64,000 nucleotides of DNA. Origin: Stratiolaelaps scimitus (taxonomy: Eukaryota; Arthropoda; Arachnida; Mesostigmata; Laelapidae). Below are positions 1-11,700 of the stretch, piece after piece. Under the pieces are notes generated by a model that was not told the DNA's origin, did no database searches, and saw nothing but the letters and a program-made list of their open reading frames with translations. The position numbers and the translations under genes are program-made. How positions within the stretch are numbered: position 1 is the first letter of the stretch; each line of letters starts with the position of its first letter. The stretch spans positions 4,806,001 through 4,870,000 of the forward strand of contig JABWDB010000005.1 of the NCBI GenBank assembly GCA_019614645.1. Direction: 5' to 3'.

Positions 1-2396
1 CTCACATTAACGATCTCATTTAATGATTTCAATTAGAACTGCCGATAGATGCGGATTTACCCGCATCGCCTCACATGGCTACAACTTATCCCCGCACTGT
101 ATGAGTATTATCCCTATGCTATAATATTGCGGAGGGACTCTCCCGCTCCTCGAGGGAACTCAGGACACGTACCCCTTGACAACGATGTCTCTGTCGGGTT
201 AGCAAGAAGACGGCCGATTCTCATTTCAGACACAATATGAAATTGCGGAGTACTGTGATGCTCAACCAACGAGAAACGACGATGCGACGGCGATGTGTTC
301 GACTGGCATTGATTTAGCCATTTAACAAGCAACACTAGCCATTTGACTTCACTTCAGTGATCAAATAAGATTCAGCCAATCACATGCAACGAATCTCGTT
401 TCGTACTTGGTAACTGCTTGGACAGGAGAGTGAATGACAGCTGTGTCCTTCTACGAGATGGTTGTAGACACGTACCAAAGACTTGTCCGATGAACCAAGC
501 AGGTTGGGTTGAGAACGTTACTATTATTGTTCTGTGTCGGGAATGCTTACTCCGGAGACACTCGGAGGGATGATGGATTTAGAAATCCTTGTGGGATTGT
601 TTAGAAATCGTAGCATTTTGCCTTCAGGTAGATACGTGAGCTCTTCACGCATCTGAAATAGCGATTTCAATTTTTCTGCAAACCAAGATCCATTAGTAAC
701 ATAGTTTCACTGATGGATAAGGACCGGATCTTTTGCATCGAACTTGCGCCTGTAGAGCATACATTAGCATCCGCTAGTTTTAATTGTTCAACGATTGTAT
801 CAGATGTCATTAGTGCTCTAAATAGTTGCTTCTATGATCTATGTCATTGGACAGGGCTCCCAATCGGTTCCAGGGTCCCGGCGTTACCCCATGCCGCCTT
901 CCTGGGAAGCCGCGGCAATATCGAGACCTTACCTAATTTCTGTAAATCTGGGGTGTGACCTTCTCCTGATGCATCTTTCGATACCCCCCGAATGTCGTCC
1001 ATATCCGCCAAAAGACTTCGCAAGTGGATTCTACGTCAAACTCTCATCGCTTCCGAGTTGTTAACTATCTGGCTTCTGGTCTCGATGTCCTTGATGGCGG
1101 AGTTACTGTCCAAGCCGGTACGATGTGCAAGTTGAGTTAAATTTGTCTAAGTCTAAAAGCGAAGAATATCACAGAATCCATTCCAGCTGATAGCTGACCA
1201 AGAGGAGCTTCAAATAATGAAATCCTTTCGTGCGGTTCTCGAGTTCATATCATCGTACCACCAACGATGACAGCCATATCATGGTGGATATCAATTCGAC
1301 TACTGAACGTGAATAGACGACTATTTCAAATGGGGCTGTCCAATAATACGGGTTAATAGGAATATGGTCAGATCAATGGGCTACGAATCATGAAAGGTCT
1401 TACACCCAGGAGTGTGGTGCGTTTCATTGACTTCGAATTCGATGCCAAAGGAAACTGTACCAAGTATCTGAGGGTAACGATGTAAAACCCACCGAGCGTG
1501 TCCTATTTGCCCCTGTGTAAGGTATCATAAGTCATGGATGCCTGGCCGCGAAGAGAATTTGTTCTACGAGGAAAAAGCAGTACAGTTTGAGAAATATTTA
1601 TACCTCTCCTCTTGAACACCGCTTGAACTGTGCCAAACCTGTGTCGACTGGTATCGAGTTTTATGCTCAAACTCAATTTTATATTATAAATAAAACGAAA
1701 ACAGTCTTTGCTTTGAATGCATAGTAAATTAAATTCATCTTATACACACCGACCAATAGCAGATACTGACAAGCTGTATTTTAAGCCCTTGACTTTATGG
1801 GCTTTTTAGGTTAGCTCCACGGGATTCTACTAGAACAGCTATTCTTTCCGACCCAAAGTGTCCCAACCCTTTCGCCCATTAAACATTTACAACTCGTTAA
1901 ACATCATCTCGTCACATTATTCTATGCATTTTACACTATCATTATCGCGTGGGAAGTCGATCAATTCGACCGGAGAAGATCAATGGAATGATACCACCTT
2001 TGAATAACTCGTTCATATTTTTCCATTTCAGATACAATCATACTCCATTGACCGGTTTCTCGATAAATTTCCCTCGGATGTTTTTCCTCAGGCTGCTGGC
2101 CTCACCGCCATATCAGCACACGTGACAACATTCGCGATAACCTACGCTCGTGGAGACGCTTCGGGTGAGATATCTGAAAACTGAACGAGTTTAATCTGTC
2201 ATCGGCACTACTAGCTGGCCTTTGTCGAGGAACACATACAGTGTCACGTTCTTCGCCATGATGCTATATAATCAGTGTCGAAAGGTGGCGCTAAGGGAGG
2301 GGGATGTTCAGTGTATCATCTTATCGCTTTGGCTCTGTCTTGGACTGAGAGAAAATTACGATTGATTTTACTATTTGATATCTGTTACCTCCATAG
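1..2396. other. AT-rich stretch without a recognised gene
   Basis: No protein family could be recognised in any frame. Open frames here are short and lack domain signatures. The missing first exon of the DRAM-family gene that begins at 2397 should lie here or upstream of the window. It should encode one N-terminal membrane segment and end one base into a codon. I found no convincing candidate. The hydrophobic frame at about 1905-1950 has no ATG and no usable splice donor. Confidence 0.5.
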
Positions 2397-4419
2397 GGTT
2401 TGCGCACATAAGCGAGATTACAGCAAAGCGTCCGGAATCGTCCTACTTCGCGTTTATGATGTCCATTCACAGCGCATTAATGTTCATCACCGAATGGAAG
2501 GTATTTGAAACGGTGAGAACAAGGCACGAGGAGAACATCTTTATTCGAGCCAAAGGCAAGCTTATACAACAATGTCTAACAATGAGGCATCATGTAAACA
2601 GAAATATACGCTATAGCCACAGCGATTTACACTAGGCATCGATTCGAATGAGGTTTATTCACAGAACTACAATTGTACAAATGCTGTAATTTTCGTAAAA
2701 TCGAAACGCAAAGAGTAATCGCTCTACGGTGCTGTCTTCTTCGGACGTGTTCAATCGTTAGCAAGTCATGGGGACGTTGTTGTACTCGATGTCCAGATGT
2801 CATCAGCGGAGTCCAGTGTTGAAAAACACTGATTGCTGCTTGAGTTTATGTGCGAAAAATCATCTATCATAATAATGCTTCTGGGCTGTAGGATGCGATC
2901 CCCTTTCACGAAGAATCAATCGTGTCCTATGCGATTTCGTTATAGAATCATTATCGAAAATCTTGTATATGATTTGCCTCTTCACTAAATGTCAAATAGC
3001 TTCCAGAGGACGACGTCAAACACGATACAGGGCTGGGTCTGCATAATAGGCTTTCTTTCTACCTTTGGCGGATTGGTCGCAGCTACGTTTCACAGCCCAG
3101 TGAAGACGGAGCTACACCACTTAGGTAAGGTTTGGCCTTGCATCGCTGGTTCAATGTTAATTTGGACATATGACGTACGTTGAATGGTTGTCCGTGTGAT
3201 ACTTTGTACTTATAGACTAGCCGGCTGACACATCGACTCAACAAATAATAAGATTGAAGACGTGGTTGGAATCTGCAATGCCGAAGACGTATATTCTGTT
3301 CGATGTTTCCGTGTCTGCGTAGTGACGTTAAAATCAGACCAATAGGCAGTAGGCTTCTTCTGCTGTTTCGTGGGCGCTACTCCAATCGTGTACGCACACT
3401 AGGTTATTATTACAGCAAGTATTACCACATGTCACGAGTGTAGTGACGAGTCTAAGCGCTCGGAAAATTCAGATAGAAAAAACCCACCCAAAAATTATCT
3501 TTCCCGCCTACCAGAGTTGTCCATTCCAGGTAGACTCACGAATTTCGTATTTGGAACATCGTACATTTTGCTGGTAACATTCTGCAGCCCGTGGCTGAGA
3601 AGACCTCGCGTAGTCTGTGTGGTAATCGCTACTGTATGTCTTGCAGCCACATTGATTCTGGAAGAGTACGCTACATGCCCGCCAGACCGGTAAGTACCTC
3701 ATATAAGTATTTCTGTAAAATTCGCCTTAGTATTTATTTTACCCTACCACGTCGTCTGTGAGTAAATTTCACCATAAGCAGGAGAAGCGCGAACAAACTG
3801 GCCCAATGCGACATTCAGTAACAGGTCTAAGGGTCGCTTGAATTGGTTTTGCTCAAAGCCGAGGTAGTGGAACGAAACGAGATCTGGTATTGTTCACTTG
3901 CGGGTCTCTGCTAATAAGCAGCTTATTATCCCAAGCTAATTATTCCCTCCCTCAACTTGCTTTGTTTACTCTGCTTTGCATCGCGAGGCGAGTCTGAAAA
4001 ACTCCTCGCGTACTCTGTCATATCAATACATGTGTAACATTATTTTCACTTCGGTATTCTATCGCATCGCCAGGGAGCAGACACCGTGTTGGACATCGGA
4101 CGATTCCGGCTACTACTACAATGCAGGTTCGGTGATCACCGAATGGGTATTACAAGCCACAATCATCATATTTGTCATGACACTCACCAAGGATATTAGG
4201 TCAGCCAGAGCTGGCCGTAGGCCCACTCGGCGGATGCGCAGAAAGCCTGTGAAGCGAATTAATAAACCAGGAGTTTATCCTGTCCTCACCACGTTGGAGA
4301 GAGTAGCCCATGAGCAAGAAGACTATACCGCGGCGGACGAACAAGAGCATGCCACCTTCGAGGAGTCTTTGGATGAACATGAGATGTCAGGGGATATAGC
4401 ACCGACGGTCTTTCACTGA
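2397..4419 (+). CDS. DRAM/TMEM150 (Frag1/DRAM/Sfk1) family membrane protein, first exon missing
   Basis: Four exons fit together in phase: 2397-2512, 3007-3124, 3530-3689 and 4074-4419, with GT-AG introns (donors GTGAGA, GTAAGG, GTAAGT) and a TGA at 4417. They give about 245 residues. Human DRAM2 is about 266, so only the first membrane segment and start are absent. Family signatures seen are HISE near the start (DRAM has YISD), the following PES, a His-Leu-Gly before the fourth membrane segment, a short SDDSGYY loop and an ITEW motif in the last one. Five hydrophobic segments are visible, at SSYFAFMMSIHSALMF, WVCIIGFLSTFGGLV, NFVFGTSYILLVTF, VVCVVIATVCLAATLI and VLQATIIIFVMTLT. The tail is basic and then acidic. 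In animals DRAM proteins are lysosomal or plasma-membrane proteins linked to autophagy. TMEM150 paralogues cannot be excluded. The first acceptor of exon 4074 was chosen because it keeps phase and matches family spacing. Confidence 0.8.
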
Positions 4420-6606
4420 TCAACAGAAAGATCAGGTAGTTTTCAGTGGAACCACTTTTCAGGTTTGACTGAACAGTGGTTATCGGCAGACGAAACGTAA
4501 CGGTAACGACGGCGGGCGTGGAATTATCGGCATGTTTTAACATACGGCTGTATATTGTGTGTAGTGGCGAATGTCGTCCGGCATGTCGTCTTCGCGAGGT
4601 AATTGCTTCCCCCATTTGTCCCATTGAAGACCGATGAATGATCGGCAGACACATGCTCGCGGCTGCCGCCTGCGCAGCTTAGTTTGACCTCAGAGAGCAG
4701 ACGTGTGGCCTCGGCAACGACAGCGACTTCGGACTGGTATTCCCTGCGAAATAAGCGAATCGTGCCAGAGATGCGCGGAGCGGCTAATCAATCGAAATTT
4801 CTACATGGACCGAGCTGATGTCGATCACCGACTGTGTTGAACTTGAGCAGCACTCGTGGTCGACTTCGTGGCCAGACTTTTCACCGGATCGAAACGGAAG
4901 AGGCCAGGATTTGATTTAAGAAATTTAGAACCGACTCCTGTAGACGAGCGTGGGAGGGGAGCACCTTTACCGTACCACAAATGGTGTTCGCTAGCGATCA
5001 TAGACGTATGAATAGAAAGAATCGGTCACCTACACGCGACACGACGTGATACGACACTTATGACTTAAGCAGTCATTCACATTATTCTAATACGAATGTA
5101 AAATTTCGATATGTGTTTATTATAGAATTGAGTAGCGTTGAATTTGTTTGAACGTAAATGGAAAAGTAACCATTATGAATGACGGTGCCCATCATTTAGC
5201 AGCGGTCAGCCTAACGTTGAGAAATCTTGGGCACCAAATGGGTCTTGTCACCTATCTCTCTATAGTATTAATTAAGGCACACGTTGTCAATTCAATAAAA
5301 AGTGAATTAAACAGAAGTTGTCGAAGTTCAAATGTCATAGCTAAGTTTATATTAGCTCATTAGCTGGAGCGACAACCCGAAATATGCTTGCTCCGATTGT
5401 AGTAGTCCATAAGGCGAATGCTAAATGCGTCGTACAAATATATTGTGTTTCTTTGTAGCCTACAGCTTGATTTCTTTTCCTCGTGATATGTATTTTCTCA
5501 ACCTCAGTACGACACATTCATTCTACGGGGCCTATGAATTTAACGCCCGGATTGCATGCAAGCTTAAATACATATGTAGATAGATTCAGCTGTTTTCAGT
5601 TATTTTGTTTCGTTAGTAATACATCGTTCGGACGCAGCGTGTTGACGCTGCCCTCCAGGACTACACAGGCACAACGACACTAAATAATAAACGCCCGACG
5701 AGGTTGATATGAACTGCAGCGACCGCATCTGCTTGTTTCGTTGACCTACAGCGTTAAGGTGGACGTGAATCTTGACAATATTTCAGCAATCGGTGTGTAC
5801 CGCTAGCCGCATCGTTGTCAGCTCTCAAGGCCTCGTCCTGTCGTGGCCTAGCGGAGGTCTGAATTGTTTCTCTCGACATTTCTTGTTACAAGAGGGCCAT
5901 AGTGCCACGAAGTGGCCCAATGGGATTTAGTCCCTAGACACCTATACAAAGACGCAGATTACTAATGCGTATCACGCACTGGTGAAACACACAACCGAAC
6001 AGTTTAGTCATTTGTGAATATTGTAATTTACCAAGAGGTTAAAGGTTGCGTTCGGTGCTCTGGAGGTGCCGGGCTGAAAATATCGCAATAGTGATTACTA
6101 TTATAGCAGGGCGAGCAAAATTCGAAGGGTAAATGTACAAGATATGTATTGCCTTATATCTGTGGGAAAAAAAAGTGCGATATTGCACTAGCAATTGTTT
6201 TACTGGAAATACGAGATTAATGTGAAGTACCAGGACACAGCTAGGCCACAGCTACCCATGGAGGCACTGATTTACGATTCATAGAATGCTATCACATATG
6301 ATTAATAATAGTTCGTAGTAATATATAGTAATGTATGTGTGCCAATGAAATATAACAACCTCTACACAGGTGTATTTCCTTTCAAATATCAACACACAAC
6401 TTTGATAAATACTATGTTTTACAAGCGGGTAAGAAGGGCAGCAAGAGTAATACAAATCTCACCCTGAATGAACAAGGCAATAATTTTATTTCTTCTTAAA
6501 TTATCAGAAAATTAAACGCACCCAGCTGACTGCAGATATCAACGAAATGGCCCATCCATTATCAGTATACAAAACTGCTTTAAAATAAAAGCCCTAGTTG
6601 TGCGGT
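4420..6606. other. 3' flank of the DRAM-family gene and unassigned sequence
   Basis: The first few hundred bases after the stop at 4419 are probably 3' UTR. The minus-strand open frame at 4286-4654 mostly overlaps the DRAM exon in antisense and is a shadow. AT-rich DNA follows, with no recognised coding exon, RNA gene or repeat family. Confidence 0.4.
6485..6490 (-). promoter_or_regulatory. Likely polyadenylation signal of the BolA-like gene
   Basis: The plus strand reads TTTATT, so the minus strand reads AATAAA, about 117 bases beyond the BolA-like stop codon. A second TTTATT overlaps the stop codon itself at 6606-6611. Position and hexamer are seen; use is inferred. Confidence 0.4.
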
Positions 6607-7665
6607 TTATTTACTGCTGACCTTCGCCCATGCATCCGGTGTGAAGGTCTTCTGGGTGAAAGCATGGATTTGTTGAAGCTCATCGGCGAGCGCCGAGTTT
6701 ACAAGTCTCTGCTGTGCCAGCAGGTTCTTTCCTGAAAATAATAATGCCAAAAAACGTCACTCAGCTGTTGGTGATGACCAGCAAGTGTTTACCATCAATG
6801 GTGTGTGTATGATAGGTTTAAGATAGACATTATTATACAACTATTAGTGTTATTCGAAATTAACAATAACAGCATCTCTGGTCGTTCTACATACTACCTA
6901 AAAATAATATGGACAGCTCGATAAACATGATACGGGACCTCACAATAGAATGATCACAGGTTGTTGGAATATGAGCTGTCGTATCAGCGAGTTAGAGCAT
7001 TGGCAAAGCAAAAGCACTGATTCTTATAAAACGAAACCTGCGAATTCGAGTGCACATGCTGTAATGCGCAATTATTAAGGGCCGCCGGAGATTATTACAA
7101 GCGGATCAAAACGTTAGTATCTCGTAGTGCATGCCTGCGAATCATGGTACGTATCATCTAATAAGCAGTATTAGAAAAACGGATTCAGCCTGGAATTGCT
7201 TCTTCTCTGATCAGTGTCCATTTCCACAATGTAGAACAATTGCGAGAGGCACAAAGCCACCGAACCGCGCACAATTCATTTTTCATAAGCCTACGAAACT
7301 ATATGTCATTATCGGATTCATTTGTTCAACACAAAACATGTACATATGCACTTGTCGCCAGGTAATAGGCGAAGACGATCACTATTTTCCAATGCGAATC
7401 AGCATTGCTACGAACCAACAAACTGAGGCGATACGATGACAGCGGCGAACTTCTGTCCGCATCCATCGCTCAGATCGGTGAGCTCCACGTGGGTGCACTC
7501 CAGTTTCTCTTTGAGTTTGGCTTCGATATGAGCTGCGGGCACCCCCATCGTGGATAGATGTCGTTGCAGAAGCGGCAGAAATACGGCACGCGGAAGAGCA
7601 GCACGACTCGACAGAAAGTTCGAAGAAGTTGTCTGGCGGCACAGTTGCCGGATAGCTGTATTCAT
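6607..7665 (-). CDS. BOLA2: BolA2-like protein with possible mitochondrial presequence
   Basis: Two minus-strand exons, 7416-7665 and 6607-6731, join in phase across a GT-AG intron (donor GTTCGT). The product is 124 residues from the ATG at 7665, or 85 from the in-frame ATG at 7548. Human BOLA2 is 86 residues, which favours the inner start. Family signatures are the N-terminal helix (AKLKEKLE), a GCG cysteine in the loop where BOLA2 has its Fe-S ligand, an invariant-type RLVNSAL helix, then IHAF, QKT and TPDAW. BolA2 partners a monothiol glutaredoxin in cytosolic iron-sulfur cluster transfer and iron sensing. The 39 residues before the inner ATG hold several Arg and many Ser/Leu/Ala but no Asp or Glu, like a mitochondrial targeting peptide. 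The frame stays open upstream of 7665 but has no further ATG, and at 7783 it runs into a SINE. The gene lies head to head with UTP23. Confidence 0.88.
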
Positions 7666-7782
7666 TGTAACTGCCGCTCCGTTCCCCTCGGGCAAGGGCA
7701 ATGACAAACAACGGGCTCCAAGCCGCTGGCAATCTGCCGGATAGAGAATGAGAGCACTTGCCCGATCGTGGTTCCGTCGTTT

Positions 7783-7793
7783 AGTTCCGATGT
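7783..7793. repeat. Target-site duplication, left copy
   Basis: AGTTCCGATGT occurs here and again at 7969-7979, flanking the SINE exactly. Confidence 0.8.
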
Positions 7794-7968
7794 CTAGGTT
7801 TTCGGGCTGACCCTCAGCCAACGTTTAACGTCCACGGTACTGCTATTAGCATTGCTTCGTAAGGCGGACCCCCCCCCCCCCCCCCTTAAATGCAAATGTG
7901 CAAAGGTGAGGATCGAGCTCGTGCACCTACGTGCCGCCTGCGATCGCAAGGCGCACACGAATGCACCA
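7794..7968 (-). mobile_element. tRNA-derived SINE, copy inserted upstream of the BolA-like gene
   Basis: On the minus strand this 175-base segment shares blocks with copies at 59533 and 62656: TGGTGCATTCG near its start, CACATTTGCATTTA in the middle, then GTTAAACGTTG and a GAAAACCTA end. It is bounded by perfect 11-base direct repeats (AGTTCCGATGT), the usual mark of LINE-driven insertion. It lacks the GAGCCCGGTGG head of the other copies, so it is 5' truncated. A run of 17 C on the plus strand (7869-7885) replaces the short GGGG of the other copies. Confidence 0.8.
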
Positions 7969-7979
7969 AGTTCCGATGT
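7969..7979. repeat. Target-site duplication, right copy
   Basis: Second copy of AGTTCCGATGT, directly after the SINE. Confidence 0.8.
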
Positions 7980-8720
7980 TTAAGACTGGCGGAACCGCGC
8001 GCTGATCTGACATATACGAAAGAGAGAGAGAGAGAGACAGAGGATGTTGGGTAGTTGAGCCGTCAACGGTGGATGCCCGATGTCGTATCCAGCAACGATA
8101 GAGGCGATGTACGTCAACAGTAACTTTATTCCCCCGTTGAGAAATAACAGATGATTATGAAATTCCCTTCTCCGGGCTATTGATTCGGCAGCGGCAAGTG
8201 GCAGTGCGCTAAGCAAATCCGACGTTGCCAACCCATTAAGTAAAGTGTCGCTAATGTCTTGTAAGGTGAAAGTAGTGGCAGCTGGTGAATGATTTACTTG
8301 TCTCATTGATTCTCCCAGTTAGATCGGTCATCACGGCAACTATTATGCAGTACGAAGCGGGGTGTACGACTTACGTAGGCTTGTAGTAACCTACCGCGCT
8401 CTTCTAGAGAGGGAGAAGGGAGAGATGGCGAGGGAACACTGTTTGTAAACAGAATGAACCGGTTTGCTCGCACATGTGTTCTCGAATGGGCTGCGGAGTT
8501 CTCGATCAATAACAGAGACTGTTCAGCAACAACTGTGGAACAACAGTTCAGATAATGAGCGCCAATGCTGCAAAACGAGTTGCCTCGATTACTGATGGTG
8601 TAGTCTCATGTGCGTAGTAATTTATGACGGGTCATTTTCCACACAAGTTCTACAATATACGGATTGTTGTTGAAGTGATTTTCTCCGCGTAAAGGGAGTG
8701 TTATCAAGTATAGCGACAGA
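7980..8720. promoter_or_regulatory. Intergenic space between divergent BolA-like and UTP23 genes
   Basis: The two CDSs diverge from this space, so promoters for both should lie here. A (GA)9-type repeat is at 8020-8037. The minus-strand open frames at 7980-8306 and 8303-8509 show no domain and include this simple repeat, so I do not call them genes. No TATA box or defined motif can be assigned. Confidence 0.4.
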
Positions 8721-11700
8721 ATGAGGATTAATCGCTATAAACGAGCCCAGAAGAATCTGGCATTTTACTTGAGGCATTTTCAACTCGGTGAAAAGTCACG
8801 CTACTTTGTCCTCACTGATGGGACCTTCTGCCAGGCCGCACTCCTACACAAAGTCAATATCAAGGTAAGAGACCTAGGAAAATGAATATATATTTACACA
8901 GGCAGAGAAATTGTTCGTTGTTTTCTTTGTGGAAAGAGCAACGTGACGTTAAAAGTACTTGGGATTTGAGACGGCGTAAATATTTCAAGAATACTGTAAC
9001 GCTGTGCCTGTTAGAGACTCACCTTCAGCAACTTACGTCAACATGAACAATACATTTAGAAGGGTGTCAAAAACAAGCTCGCTATTACTAGACAGTACAC
9101 GATCCATATTTTTTGGGCCTTTTTAGGCGTTTTCTGTTTTTGAACCGGGAGCTCTTACTAGTCGAACCGTGCTTCGGAACTATTTTGGTGTTACTTCAAA
9201 CCATGTGCGGCCTGCGTAATAGTATATATCTTTTAGTATCTTACGTCCGTCTGTCGTTGGTATGTGCTGGATGAGAAGGATTGTAGGGGGCCGAAGGATT
9301 TATTTCATAAAGAAAAACGTTTATTATGTATTTATATTATTATTATTGACATAACAAATGCGTCTTTGTCAAAATGCCTATGTGATGATTAGAAAAAGCC
9401 TCATATATGAGTTCCGAGGGATTCGAACCGGAGACCACGGGGTACTATGTCGAAGTTGCTAACCCCACAATATCCCGGTCAACGGGTAACTTCCGGCAAA
9501 GATCGGCTCGTTTGCTGCACTTTAATGACCAAAAATATGATTTACTTCTATCGTTCGCTGCGTCGTCTTCACAGGAACAAATCGACAAATACTTCCGAGC
9601 CGAAGTGATACTCTGTACGACCCAGTGTGCTGTCGTCGAGACCCAGAAGCTGTCTATCTTACACGGCGCTCTACAGATTCTGAAGCACTTCCGAGTGGAG
9701 AAGTGTCCCCACACGAAGCCAGTTGCCGCCTCGAACTGTATCCTCGAAATGGTTTGTTGGTGCTTCGCGGACGATTTCTTTTCCATTTTGAACATTATAC
9801 ATCCAGTAATTATTATGGTGTCCCTCAGGCGAGGATCGGCGACGCCCGTTTTGCCGGTGATTTCGGTTATACTTATCCGTGATGGGCTATTATATCCAGC
9901 GTGAGCTATGAATTATGTGTGGCGCCTTGGCCCGGGTAGTTAGTGCGCATTATTTCGAGTACGACTGTCACGGAAACGGCGAACAGTAGCTCCGCGATTT
10001 GTAATCGTCGGTTCGACCCGCGGAAATCGCGGTTTGACTGGTATATCGTTAACATTGCCCTGCCGTTACATAGGTCGGTTGGGGAACACCCAGATATCGT
10101 CCAGAATGATCGATGTGATAGGAACTTGAAGCAAGGTCACACAACGGTACCTATAACAAATCGTCATGAGTATAACTCCCAGCATACCGACACATTGTTG
10201 CATCAATCCTCAACCATTTGCACGAGAATTCCAAATCTCTCAATGGCAAAAACGCGAAAAGCGGTATTGAAGTGACTGACACTATTGAAATTGATAATAT
10301 TGGCGCAGTGCAATTAAATTTAACAACCGAAGGACTCTAGCCTATTTCGCGGTACGCTATGTGATTTAAGTCAAAGGAAATTAAAACGAACTATTGGAAA
10401 GAAGAATTGAGCTAATTAAAATGGGAAACTCTATGAGGCCATCAGGAGAGCAGATCTAAAATAGCCCTACGCAGACGGTTCAATAGTATATATATATATA
10501 TACCTGGGTTATGACATCCAGTATTCTCTTGTAGATTACTCGACGTATAGGTGTTCAGAGTTGATAGTAATTACCCTTAAGCGAAGCTTACGTTGCTCCT
10601 GAGGCTCCGAGATTATACTGTGTACTGTTTGACCACGGTAACTAACCATGTCGTGCTGATTCGTGGTGTTAAATTGCGATTGTTGCTGTTGGTGTCTGTG
10701 GATAGGTCCGCGATGGCAATCCCAAGAACTTCTTTGTGGCCACTCAGGATCGTGAACTTGCCGAGGAAATCTACAAGGTTGTAGGTAGGTCTAAGAATTG
10801 TATGCTTGTTATGTATTGAATTAGCAAGGAGGTAATGTTTCTTATCTAGTTGCTCGGGACTGTAGAATCCGTATGCAGAGCTTCGGATCTACAGCTCTTA
10901 TAAAACAACGGAATTGAAATGGTTCCTCTGACAATATAATTGGCTATATTTCGATAACTGATACTAATCACTAGTTACGCTAGAGTTGTTCTATACCAGC
11001 GTGCCTTTCAACCTGTATAGCTACGTTAGTGAATGGCAGTCTCCCTAAGCCTTCTACCATATCATCTCGTTGGCATCTGCACAGGCACTTCTCGATTGTT
11101 GACATTTACCTAAGATATCGTGCTATGTTAATATTTTGGCATTAAGGTGTTCCGCGTTTAAAACTGCACAATGCGATCACTCTGGAGGATCCGGCGGCCG
11201 CGACAGTTAGCTACGTAACCAAACTGAGCCGCAGTGCGACCGATTTAACCGAGCAACAGCTTAAGACAATCAGCCACCTTAAGAAGAAGATGCATGTTGA
11301 TGATCCATCGAATAAGGTGAACACTTTCAGCCGCACAGTTGATGCCAAACAGAAGCTAGATTTAAACTGCATGATCAGTTAATAAAGCTAGTTGTTTTTA
11401 TTTTTTAGTAAAAATAAACTAGCTAATAAAAGCTAGTCGTGTTTGATTACGATGTCCGAAAATTAAAAAAAAACACTCACCTAATCAGGACATTTCGGAA
11501 AATGCGGGGCTTCAGGCCCGCGCCTTTAGGTGAGTTTTCAGATTCCTAGGTGTCATCTACGACTTTTCGCTGCTGAAGAATACCGCGGTTCTTCTGGGAT
11601 AGTCAGACTCCAAGTACCACGTTGGGTAAAGCAACTGCGTAGATATTTGTTAGAAAGGTACTATTGTCGTGTCAAAGAAAATCGCGTGTCAATAATTCCA

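Noticed and set aside
1387..1483. Exon-like frame ending before GTAACG, with a RFIDFEF word reminiscent of choline/ethanolamine kinases
   Set aside because: Only about 20 codons of weak likeness, and none of the other kinase motifs were found nearby.
3351..3426. Alternative third exon of the DRAM-family gene (GFFCCFVGAT...)
   Set aside because: It fits the family loosely but meets an in-frame TAG before any good donor; the exon at 3530-3689 fits phase and family better.
7980..8306. 108-codon minus frame upstream of the BolA-like gene
   Set aside because: No domain; it includes a GA repeat and lies in the expected divergent promoter region.
9411..9485. Possible tRNA gene in the UTP23 intron
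   Set aside because: The B box is good, but the T stem does not pair and there is no acceptor stem, so it is a SINE relic.
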